The notes under the pieces were generated by a model. It ran no database searches. It had not been told where the DNA came from and saw only the letters and a program-made list of their open reading frames with translations. Below, one piece after another: positions 9,961-17,756 of a DNA stretch of 29,271 bases. This stretch comes from Prorocentrum cordatum. Its lineage: Eukaryota; Sar; Dinophyceae; Prorocentrales; Prorocentraceae. The stretch covers positions 201,501 through 230,771 of the forward strand of contig CAUYUJ010012136.1 in assembly GCA_963575745.1 (NCBI GenBank). Direction: 5' to 3'. Numbering within the stretch: position 1 is the stretch's first letter; every line of letters starts with the position of its first letter. A program made the position numbers and the translations under genes.

Positions 9961-10073
9961 AAAGGCGAACAGGCGAATGTTAGGATTCTGGTGTATAGGC
10001 TCATTGCGGCCTCTCGGAGTCGCGGTGCCGGTCTTCTGGGCCAAGTTGGAGCCGTTCTGGAGTCTTTCATTGG

Positions 10074-10826
10074 TCAGATTTGATTAGTATTGTCCATTTT
10101 GCACCCAAGCCGACCTTCCGACATAGTGCGACCGAATTGATTCAGACTTCCGCGGAGAGGGTACGCAAGGGCAGGAACAAGTCTTTTCCCGCAGGGGAGG
10201 ATACGATTGAATGTTTGTGTTGAAGAGTTGGCACCATAAACTACCTGCGGCGAAAAAAGGCAGGTGAGATTGTCGCCCAGCAGCCTGGAACGATTTCTTA
10301 CATGTCCAGCCGGAGGTCGGAGTTCAAAGCATATCCAAACGCCCAGAATCTGCACTCTTGTCTTGCTTGCTACAGTTGCCCATTCACAGTTGCAGCGTAC
10401 CGCAGCACGTCTTCGAGGTTTGCGTGTCGGCCTGTTGCAGTAGCGTCTGCCTCCGCGCAGGGGCCTGCGTCTCCGCGGCGACGCGAAGGGCCATGACCCA
10501 GGAGCGCTCCGCCTCACGTATCCTTTGATACGATCGCGCTTGTGCTCTGCAACGCTGCCCATGACGACAAAGGTGACGCGTAATAGCATGGTGCTAAGAG
10601 CGAGAAGGACCACCGTAATCAGGATCAGGATGGGCCAATCTGCCCTCCGCCTCGGCCTGCTCCGCCCTCTTCCGCTTTCCTCCTTGGCGTCGTCCTCATC
10701 CTCGTCGTCGTCGTCCTCCTCCGCTCTCTTCCCTCTTCGTCGTCCGTCCTTCTCTTCCTCGTCGTCGTCGTCGTCCCATCCTCCCTCATTCTCTTTACAA
10801 TTAAACAATACGAATACTACTCTCAT
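10074..10826 (-). CDS. Doubtful ORF: acidic stretch followed by one membrane-spanning segment
   Basis: A 250-codon frame starting at ATG (10826-10824) in DNA of moderate GC, so it is less likely to be open by GC bias than its neighbours. Residues 17-50 are an Asp/Glu-rich run produced by the TCC/TCG repeat on the other strand. Residues about 64-92 (WPILILITVVLLALSTMLL and on) form a convincing hydrophobic segment with Arg before it. The C-terminal part has no motif I know. There is no homologue I can name and no neighbour context, and the acidic part is simple repeat, so this may be chance. No function is proposed. Confidence 0.22.
   Translation of the reverse strand: MRVVFVLFNCKENEGGWDDDDDEEEKDGRRRGKRAEEDDDDEDEDDAKEESGRGRSRPRRRADWPILILITVVLLALSTMLLRVTFVVMGSVAEHKRDRIKGYVRRSAPGSWPFASPRRRRPLRGGRRYCNRPTRKPRRRAAVRCNCEWATVASKTRVQILGVWICFELRPPAGHVRNRSRLLGDNLTCLFSPQVVYGANSSTQTFNRILPCGKRLVPALAYPLRGSLNQFGRTMSEGRLGCKMDNTNQI
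10672..10785. repeat. TCC/TCG triplet repeat
   Basis: Clustered TCC, TCG and TCT triplets on the plus strand, with a pure (TCG) run near 10758-10775. The minus strand reads them as Asp/Glu in the doubtful ORF described above. Confidence 0.75.
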
Positions 10827-10932
10827 CTCTCCCCTGATGGCGTCCGGAAGATAGCCAGCCCCTTCCGCGTATTTTTCTCACACGCAGGATTCCCGGGAAC
10901 TTGGTTTTCGCTTTGGCTGTTTCCAAACGTTC

Positions 10933-11150
10933 CTCCCGCTGAAGCGCTGGCCTCATTTTCTGGCTCCCGCTCGTTCCGAATGGAGCTCCCGCTGCAGCGT
11001 TTGCCTCATTTCCGCGCTTCCTCGTTCCGAATCGTGCTCCCGCTTCAGCGCTGGCCTCATTTGAGCGCTTCCGCTCGTTCCGAGTTCTGGTCGTTCCAAA
11101 TCGTGCTACCGCTGCAGCGCGGACGTTTCTCGTTCTTCCAAATAGAATGT
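10933..11150. repeat. Degenerate tandem repeat, units of 51-69 bp
   Basis: Four units start at 10933, 10986, 11037 and 11106 with CTCCCGCTNNAGCG (CTACCGCT in the last), followed by GGCCTCATTT and TCGTTCCGAAT-like segments. The third unit is longer because the TCGTTCC part is doubled. A run of frames crosses it, but unit lengths are not multiples of three. Confidence 0.75.
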
Positions 11151-11335
11151 GCAAAATGCCCCCCCCCTCCCCGAAAAGACGTCGGAAGTGATTGCACATC
11201 CGGTGTCGATTCGTTGATCTTTGGGACCGCAGACGGCCCCTCTGGGGCGTCGTCTTTTCGAGGAAGTTTCAGGAGGAAGCCCGTTTCTGCCTGGAGAAGT
11301 CTATGTTGAAAGCAAAGCCAGCAGGTTCTCTCCAT

Positions 11336-11366
11336 CAGCTCCTCCTCCTCCTCCTCCTCCTCCGCC
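11336..11366. repeat. (CTC)n microsatellite
   Basis: About nine CTC/TCC triplets. It belongs to a set of TCC/GGA triplet loci spread through the window (also 10672, 13240, 14267, 24940, 26905 and 28711). Confidence 0.8.
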
Positions 11367-11464
11367 TCGTGGGGAGCTTTCCGGGAAGCCCAGGAAACTG
11401 AACATGGAGCCGCGACCTCAGATTGGCCCAGACCTCTCGAAGACGATCAACTTAACCTCCAAGG

Positions 11465-11670
11465 AACCCGGTGCCATGCCATGACATGCAGCGGTGTTGT
11501 GTTATGTGCCGTTGTGCGATGCCATGCTCTGCGTCGCAATGTTTTGTGATGCAATGCTTCAGTACGCGATGCCACGCCATCCTATGACATGCTAGGCTCA
11601 GCAGTGCTCTTCTACGCCATGCTATGCCGTGCGCTACGATGCATGGCGCACTCTCCAGGGATCATAGCCC
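11465..11670. repeat. Degenerate ATGCC/ATGCT-rich stretch
   Basis: GCCATGC, GATGCCA, CATGCTA and similar words recur over about 200 bases with irregular spacing. No frame of note. The following stretch to 11980 holds a pyrimidine-rich part (about 11760-11930) and no gene. Confidence 0.45.
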
Positions 11671-11980
11671 TGCTCGACATCCGATTGTGCGAATGGAGAG
11701 GATATACTACGCCATGGTGAGAAAAAGGAGGGAGCGGTAGGACGTAGTTATGACGCGAGCGCACCTAGCTTGCCTCCTGCCCCTCTCTCCCTTTCCGCCT
11801 CCATCCCTTCCTCGTCTTCCGCACCTCACTCCGCGCGGGCTCGCAGAGCATCGCCCGCGCCCCCTCCTGTCGCCCCTTCCTCGCCCTCCTCATCCCCTGT
11901 CACTCCTCTTCTTGGGTGGGCCTTTTTTGTTCGCAGCTCGTTTAAACATGATTATATGATGATTTTCTGTGCACGATTGT

Positions 11981-12115
11981 AGAGGCTACTAGAGGCCGCT
12001 GAAGGTCACTAGAGGCCGCTAGCTACCACTAGAGGCAGCTGAACGGCGACTGAAGGCAACTAAAGGCCGCTAAGAATACACTGAAGGCCGCTAAAGGCCT
12101 CTACCGGCTGCTAGA
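11981..12115. repeat. Decamer repeat, consensus AGAGGCCGCT
   Basis: Successive 10-base blocks from 11981 read AGAGGCTACT, AGAGGCCGCT, GAAGGTCACT, AGAGGCCGCT, AGCTACCACT, AGAGGCAGCT and on, slipping by one base near 12050. The 10-bp period is clear in the first eight blocks. It is separate in sequence from the AGCAGGGCTT decamer array further on. Confidence 0.75.
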
Positions 12116-12127
12116 CCGAGGCGGTGT

Positions 12128-12135
12128 ATACACAT

Positions 12136-12180
<45 letters not shown>
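12128..12180. repeat. (CA)n(TA)n microsatellite
   Basis: A CA dinucleotide run passing into about 15 TA repeats ending near 12178. Confidence 0.9.
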
Positions 12181-12389
12181 TACAAGACTGCAGTGGCGCT
12201 TCGCGCCAAGCACCTTGGTCCTTGAAGATTGCTACGCAGGCAGAAAAGGCAGGAAGGTCAAGCGGACACTTTAACGATAACTCGTTGCTGCCTTTTCTGG
12301 CATCGCCATTATAATAATGCTGTTCGTTCTCCTTCATCCATGCTTATTTTTCCTCATTCTCGCCATACCCTGGGCATTCCCCCCATCCT

Positions 12390-12960
12390 CCTCAGCTCTT
12401 TTTGCGGAGGCTCCTCCTTGGAGAGCCTCTGGTGGCCTCACCAAAGTTCCCAAGCTTTCTTAAAGCCTTCTGGAAGCCTCCTGGGGGTGTTTTGGGGGCC
12501 TCTGGGGCTTCCTAAGGCCAACCTGCCTCTAACCGCGGTCTCCCTGAACGCCCCGGTCACGATTTGGAATGCTTCTGAGGGTGTCTTGGGGCCATCTTGG
12601 GCCGCCATGGGGCTCTCTTAGGGCCATTTTGGACCCCTGGTGTGCCCTTTTGGGGCTCTCTTGGACTGCCTGGAAGCCCTTTCGGATGGCTGTGGGGCGA
12701 TTCTGGAGCCTCCCAGGCGACTTCGGACGCCCAGAAGACCGCTGTTTTGGAGCGTCGGGAAGCCGAAAACAGGAGAACCCCAAACTCACCAAAAACCTAC
12801 ATTAAATCACTGATGTTTCCCTCTTGGGGCCTTCTTGGGGGTGCTCTTGGAGGCCTCTTGGTACGTTTAGGAGCGATCTTTCGGGGTATGACGGCTTCTT
12901 GGAGGGCTCTTGTGCTGTCTCAGGGTTCTCCAGGACGTATCCGATGACCCCCTTGATCGC
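12390..12960. repeat. Degenerate CTTGGGGCC-rich array
   Basis: CTTGGGG, TTTTGGGG, CCTCTTGG and TGGAAGCC elements recur at about 10-11 base spacing (for example blocks from 12651 to 12730). It resembles 9745-9960. Frames of 80-130 codons across it are Gly/Leu/Trp-rich and show no domain. Confidence 0.4.
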
Positions 12961-13400
12961 CCTAGGTGTGCTGCGAAGGCTCGGCAAAACGCCCTGCGAG
13001 GCCCTGGGGGCCGCTTCGAGGCCCGTCCGAAGGGTCCCAAAGTCCCAGATCCCAGGAGTCCGTTGTTTTTTTTTGGGGGGGGGACGGGTTTTCCCCCCGC
13101 CCGGGCTTGTAAAAATATAAGAAGAGGAATCTATGAATTATTCCGACGGTAGGACCCCGCATGAGAGTCTGTTTAGCTTCCCTTAGCCCTTCCCTCTTCT
13201 CCCTGGCGGACACTCTCCTCTCGCCGTCTGCTATGCTCTCTCCTCCTCCTTCTATGTATCTTCCTCCTTCTCCTCCTCCTCCTCCTCCTCCTCCTCCACC
13301 TCCTCCTCATCCTCACCCTCCCCCATACGCCATGCCCCTTCCCTCCTCCTCATCCTCCGCCTGCCTCTTCTCCATGTGCACCTCCCCGTCTCCCTGGTCG
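12961..13400. repeat. G-run, C-run and TCC triplet region, no gene
   Basis: A T8G9 run followed by a short C-rich answer (about 13067-13105) could fold on itself. At 13236-13320 there is a TCC/CTC triplet run. I see no gene here. Confidence 0.6.
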
Positions 13401-13445
13401 GGGCAAGCAAAACGATGTTCCTCGGCGCCCTCGCCGCCGCGGCAA

Positions 13446-14034
13446 TCAGGCACGCGTTTGCCGACGGCTAGATCGCGAAACCGTCGGGACAACCCTTCTG
13501 GCCAGGCCGTTGGGGCAACCCCGCGAGCCGCTGGACCACGAGAGCAAACCGTTGGGACAACCCCGCAGGCACCGAGCTAATCGCGGCCGCGCGCAGGCCG
13601 GAGGCAGCACGAAACCCAGCTCTGCCGCGAGTTGCTCCGCCTCAGCCCTGGAGTCCACCGCTCTCTTGTCGAACTCCTGAACCGCCTTCCGCAGGGACGC
13701 CGGCGGCCCGCGCTCCAGGAAGTCTCGCGCGGGCGGCCGCAGGATCAACATGTTCCGCATGCACGTGGCGCGGGAGAACATGACGTAGAGGTGGAGCCAC
13801 CACTGCTCGTCCGACACGCCCGTGCGGCCAGCGTCCTCATCCCTGGCGCAGTCGATGGTGACCCCCTTGCGCAGCGTCTGGCCCTGCGACAGGACGCAAG
13901 GGTCCCCCCAGGTCTGAATCCCGCTGCTCCTCCTCCGGCCCGAAACCTCACCCGCCGAACGGCCAGGGTACGCTCAAAGCCTTCGGTCGCCAAGGTCGGC
14001 GGCACCTCTGGCTCCACTGGGATCGCGACATTAC
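13446..14034 (-). pseudogene. Superfamily 1 DNA helicase, C-terminal fragment (UvrD_C_2-like), frameshifted
   Basis: Read on the minus strand from about 14034. The first frame gives VAIPVEPEVPPTLATEGF then RTLAVRRVRFR. After a frame change at about 13940-13920 the sequence continues GDPCVLSQGQTLRKGVTID (motif V-like, LSQGQTL at 13892-13872) and LHLYVMFSRATCMRNMLIL (motif VI-like, YVMFSRAT at 13787-13764), then FLERGPPASLR. This order is that of the last RecA-like domain of SF1 helicases (PIF1/Dda/UvrD relatives), where motif VI Arg contacts ATP. The Walker A/B half is missing: upstream there is only minisatellite. The ATPase core is therefore absent and the piece cannot be an active helicase. 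It could be a fragment of a host gene or of a Helitron-type element, but no Rep domain is seen. Confidence 0.7.
13481..13580. repeat. Short minisatellite at the helicase fragment's 3' side
   Basis: Three copies of a CCGTTGGGACAACCCC-like unit (13482, 13509 and 13548 approximately), spaced about 27-39 bases. They lie inside the last part of the minus-strand open frame, so the end of that frame (CPNGL and the like) is repeat-derived and not helicase. Confidence 0.6.
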
Positions 14035-14268
14035 CACCCCCGGCCCGGACGCAAGGGTTCCCCCCTGCGCCCGATTCGGCTGACGATGGGTTACCACCGC
14101 CAGCCCGGAGACAAGGGGTTACCCCTGCCCCCGATTCGGCCGAGGATGGGTTACCACCCCCGGCCCGGACGCAAGGGTTTCCCCCTGCGCCCGGCCGCCG
14201 CTTCGGCCGAGGATGGGTTACCACCCCCGGCCCGGACGCAAGGGTTTCCCCCTGCGCCCGGCCGCCGT
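14029..14268. repeat. 60-67 bp minisatellite at the helicase fragment's 5' side
   Basis: Four units beginning TTACCACC at 14031, 14091, 14151 and 14218 (periods 60, 60, 67), with CGGCCCGGACGCAAGGGTT and a TTCGGCYGAGGATGGG end. The word GGACGCAAGGGTCCCCCC inside the helicase fragment (about 13892-13909) nearly matches the unit core. Confidence 0.85.
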
Positions 14269-14369
14269 CGTCCTCCTCAATTCCTGTTCCTCGTCCTCCT
14301 CCTCCTCGTCCTCCTCCTCCTCCTCCTCCTCCTCCTCCTCCTCCTCATCCTCCTCCTCCTCCTCCTGCG
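14268..14369. repeat. (TCC)n microsatellite
   Basis: About 100 bases of TCC/CTC triplets with a few TCG and TCA interruptions. They give Ser, Leu or Glu runs in the frames that cross it. Confidence 0.9.
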
Positions 14370-14458
14370 CCTCAGCTCCAGCTCGCATGCTTCGAGCTGG
14401 CTCAGCGCGGGGACTCCCGCGGGGACAGACCAGCGGGCTCCTGCCTGCGACTTCTTCG

Positions 14459-15445
14459 CGAGTCACTCACAGACGAGGCTCCCGCTTGATGCATCCTCCT
14501 TATTGAAGCCCTCCGGAGGCCAAAAGTGACGACAGTTACACGTTTCGGATGACCCGCCTCGGATTAACAACGTGAGGTGCGGTGCCCTCATCAAACTTCA
14601 ATCACAGACGAGGTTCCCGCTTGATATTTCCTCCAGATTCACGCCGCAGGGGCCCAAAAGTGACGATAGTTACACGTTTCGGATGACCCGCCTCGGATTA
14701 ATAACATGAGGTGCGGGCCCCATAGGGAGAGGCTTCCCGCTTGAGACTTCGTCGCAATTCAATCACAGGCGAGGCTCCCGCTTGATTTTTCTTCCAGATT
14801 CTCACCACAGGGGCCCAAAAGGGACGACAGTTACACGTTTCGAATGACCCGCCATGGATTAGAAACATGAGGTGCGGGCCCCATAGGGAGGGGCTCCCGC
14901 CTGAGACTTGCTCACAAGTCACTCACAGGCGAAGCTCCCGCCTGATACTGCCTCCACATTCTCGCCACAGGGGCCCAAAAGTGACGACAGTTACACGTTT
15001 CGAATGACCCGCCTCGGATTAGAAACGTGAGGTGCGGGCCCCTTAGGGAGGGGTTCCCGCCTGAGACTTCCCCACAATTCACTCACAGACGAGGCTCCCG
15101 CCTGATACTACCTCCAGATTCACGCCGCAGGGGCCCAAAAGTGACGACAGTTACACGTTTCGGATGACCCGCCTCGGATTGATAACATGAGGTGCGGGCC
15201 CCATAGGGAGAGGCTTCCCGCTTGAGACGTCCTCACAATTCACTCACAGACGAGGCTCCCGCCTGACTACCTCCAGATTCTCGCCACAGGGGCCCAAAAG
15301 TGACGACAGTTACACGTTTCGAATGACCCGCCTCGGATTAGAAACGCGAGGTGCCGGCCCCATAGGGAGGGGTTCCCGCCTGAGACTTCCTCACAATTCA
15401 CTCACAGACGAGGCTCCTGCTTGATGCTTCCTACATATTCAAGCT
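14459..15445. repeat. Satellite of about 160 bp, six copies
   Basis: The word GTTACACGTTTCG starts at 14535, 14669, 14830, 14990, 15150 and 15309, giving periods of 134, 161, 160, 160 and 159. Each full unit holds GGGGCCCAAAAGTGACGAC, ATGACCCGCCTCGGATTA, GGTGCGGGCCCCATAGGGAG and two similar halves of about 41 bp (AGGGGTTCCCGCCTGAGACT and CGAGGCTCCCGCCTGATACT). The first copy is short, and the last ends in a diverged half-unit. No coding frame follows the repeat. Confidence 0.93.
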
Positions 15446-15712
15446 AGGGAGTGATTGTGGACGAAGTGATGAGTGACTCAGTGATTGTTGACGAAGTACG
15501 AAGTGATGGGTGACTGGGTGTTGATGATGATCAATGAGTGAATGTGTGAGTGAGGAGAAGAAGTCATGATCATGATGATGATGATGATGATGCTGAGTAT
15601 GACGATGGTGAGTGTGATGAGTGAGGAGGAGAGTGAGTGCGAATGAGTGGGTGAGTGTGTGTGTGTGTGTGTGCGTGCGTGCGTGTGTGTGAGGAGGATA
15701 TGTGATGATGAC

Positions 15713-15773
<61 letters not shown>

Positions 15774-15870
15774 TTCGCGATGATATGTGAGTGCATGTGT
15801 GAGTGAGGAGGAGATGCGATGATGAATAATGATGATGAGTGTGATGAGTGTGATGAGTGAGAAGGAAAGG
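15446..15870. repeat. (GATG)/(GAT)n and (GT)n microsatellite region
   Basis: GTGATGAGTGA-like degenerate units, a (GT)n run near 15651-15690 and a (GAT)n run at about 15707-15772. Frames here encode only Ser, Ile, His or Asp runs. Confidence 0.9.
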
Positions 15871-16145
15871 GGTGAGGAGGAGATCCTGCGCGGAGGGTGT
15901 GCTTAGAAAACAAGAACCCCACTTAGGATGTGGGGAAAAAAAATGTGCTTCAATAGAGACTCGCCTTACCCTCCCTCCCCTGTGCTCCCCGTGATGTTTT
16001 TTTAAGGGGGGGGCGCCGGCTGCGGCCCCAGGCGGGACTCCTCGTCCCACGCGGGGTGCGCGGGAGGAGGGGGTAGGGGGACCAGTGCAAACCCAAGACG
16101 CATCAACGATGACACATTTAGACCCTCCCTCCAAGTTCCTCTTAG
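15871..16145. other. No recognisable gene
   Basis: Mixed sequence with a poly-A run and G-rich and C-rich runs (for example 15932-15940 and 16004-16012). Nothing recognisable. Confidence 0.5.
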
Positions 16146-16382
16146 TCATAGCGGGGCGTGCCCCAGTGAAGTGTCACCTTTCGAGAACCCTCAGTCGTGT
16201 CAGTACACCGTTCTTGTGGGAATTCAACGCCGCGAATCAACGGACTTGTGCGTCCTGACAATCGGAAATCGTGCCAGAACGCTACCCCTGGGAATTCAGC
16301 GCCGCAAATGAACGTGACTGTTGCGCCCTGACAAGTCCAAATCGTGCCAGAACAGAAATTCTGGGAAATCAACCCTACGGAT
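16146..16382. repeat. Dispersed 72-bp tandem repeat, plus-orientation copy
   Basis: Units begin GGGAATTCA.CGCCGC at 16218 and 16290, with a diverged one at 16363 (GGGAAATCAACCCTACGG), giving periods of 72 and 73. Each unit also holds AAATCGTGCCAGAAC. A more diverged unit precedes 16218. The same unit is found inverted at 26640-26775. Confidence 0.8.
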
Positions 16383-16387
16383 ATTTG

Positions 16388-16440
16388 AAACTGCTGCAAC
16401 TGTTTAATACGAATGCATGCGGCGCGAAAGCAGCAGCTAT
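16388..16440. repeat. Isolated copy of the CGAATGC-GCGGCGC repeat
   Basis: The segment GAAACTGCTGCAACTGTTTA then ACGAATGCATGCGGCGCGAA matches the repeat unit found in tandem at 20411-20640 (GAAGCTGTTGCAAACGTTTG then ACGAATGCGCGCGGCGCTAA). It is a single dispersed copy directly after the 72-bp repeat. Confidence 0.65.
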
Positions 16441-16545
16441 CTTCAAGAAGGCATTAAGAAACCCCCCTCCCCCCCCCTTTCCGGTGGATTATAACGCCCC
16501 CGCACCCTGGAGCGTCATGGCCGCACCAGAGGACCTGGCTGCGGG

Positions 16546-16945
16546 GACTCGGGGCCTAGCTAGGGCTTCGCAAGGCCTAGCAGTGCTCAGCAGAGGTTAG
16601 CAGGGGTTAGCAGGGGTGCGTAGCAGCGCCCTTAGCAGGAGGGGAGGAGGACAACTTGTTATTATTATTATTGTTATTATTATCATTATTATTATTATTA
16701 TTATTATTCGTATCGTTCTTGCTACATATTAGTAGTGTTATCATCCCTATCATTCTTACTACCCAGTAGTATTACACTACATTGTTGATAGTATTAGCAT
16801 TGTACTATTTGTCCTACCTATGAATCGTAGTATTATTATTATTAGTAACCGATTCGTATTCGGACCGCGCTCTGACCACGCCTAGCAGGGCTTAGCAGTG
16901 CTTAGCAAGGCTCAGCAGGCTCAGACTGCTCAGACTCACTCACAC
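16546..16945. repeat. Outlying AGCAGGGCTT decamer blocks around an (ATT)n microsatellite
   Basis: TAGCAGGGGT-like decamers at 16546-16640 and 16882-16930 flank an ATT/TTA triplet region (about 16658-16850) that is nearly free of GC. This is the upstream fringe of the main decamer array. Confidence 0.7.
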
Positions 16946-16959
16946 TCAAAATCCTTGCG

Positions 16960-17645
16960 TGCCCGCTCCTCGGGCTCTCTCGTATTTTTGGGTCCGCGGG
17001 TGCTAAGATAACGCGGGGGTGCGGGGCGGGGGGATACCCTGGGGTGGGCTCCCCCCTTGGAAGGCCGACGAAAGTCTACTTCCTTAAGGGGGATGTAAAA
17101 GGAATCGCATAGGAAGAGAAGGAGCAGGAGGAGGAGGAGGAGGAAGAGCTAGGAAACAAAACGGAAGCACAGGAAAAGCAGGGTTCTGCCTGAGTTGTGG
17201 GTCAGGGACTTGAGAAGTGCCTGGGTTGTGCGTCGGACAATGGAACAGTGCCTGGGTTGTGGGTCGGAGACTGGAGCAGTGCCTGGGTTGTGATTGAATC
17301 CTTCTGCTCAGACTCACTCACATTCAGATTCACTGTGTTCAGAAACACTCACATTCAAAATTAGTGATCCTTATTGGCAGTGTGGTACTATTCGTTAGTA
17401 TGACCATTATTTGTATGATCACTCTTGCTTGGCTTATCATTCGTATGGTGATATTCATGCCCAGACTTTCTCACATTCAGATTCACTCTGCGTCCACGCC
17501 TCGGGCTCTGGAATTTCCGCGCCGCCCGGTGCTAAGGTAACGCCTCGGTGCGGAGCGGGGCGTTACCTTCGGATGGACTCCCCCCGAGGACGGCCGACGA
17601 ACATCGAGTTTTGTAAGGGGGTTGTAATAGGAATCGCATGGGAAC
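16960..17645. repeat. Diverged duplication of about 145 bp, copies about 530 bp apart
   Basis: Copies at about 16960-17115 and 17497-17645 share CTCGGGCTCT, GGTGCTAAGRTAACG, GACTCCCCCC-like, GGCCGACGAA and TGTAATAGGAATCGCAT-like segments in the same order. Both are preceded by CTCAC(A)TTCA-like words and followed by GGA-rich sequence (17121-17150 and 17655-17695). The unit is thus a longer tandem duplication of which only parts remain similar. Confidence 0.7.
17187..17293. repeat. 31-bp minisatellite
   Basis: Units start TGCCTGGGTTGTG (TGAG in the first) at 17187, 17219, 17249 and 17280, with GGGTCGGAGACTGGAGCAG-like spacers. It lies between the two copies of the 145-bp duplication. Confidence 0.8.
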
Positions 17646-17756
17646 CGGAGGGCGAGGAAAAGGAGGAGGAAAGGGGAGGACAAGGAGGGGAAAACGCCCA
17701 GAGACCCCAAGGACAGCCCGCGACTGTTCTCATGGAGCCTGAGAAAAAAAACGGTG

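Noticed and set aside
15446-16149. Frames of 160-220 codons on the minus strand
   Set aside because: They consist of Ser, Ile, His and Thr runs from GAT and GT microsatellites.
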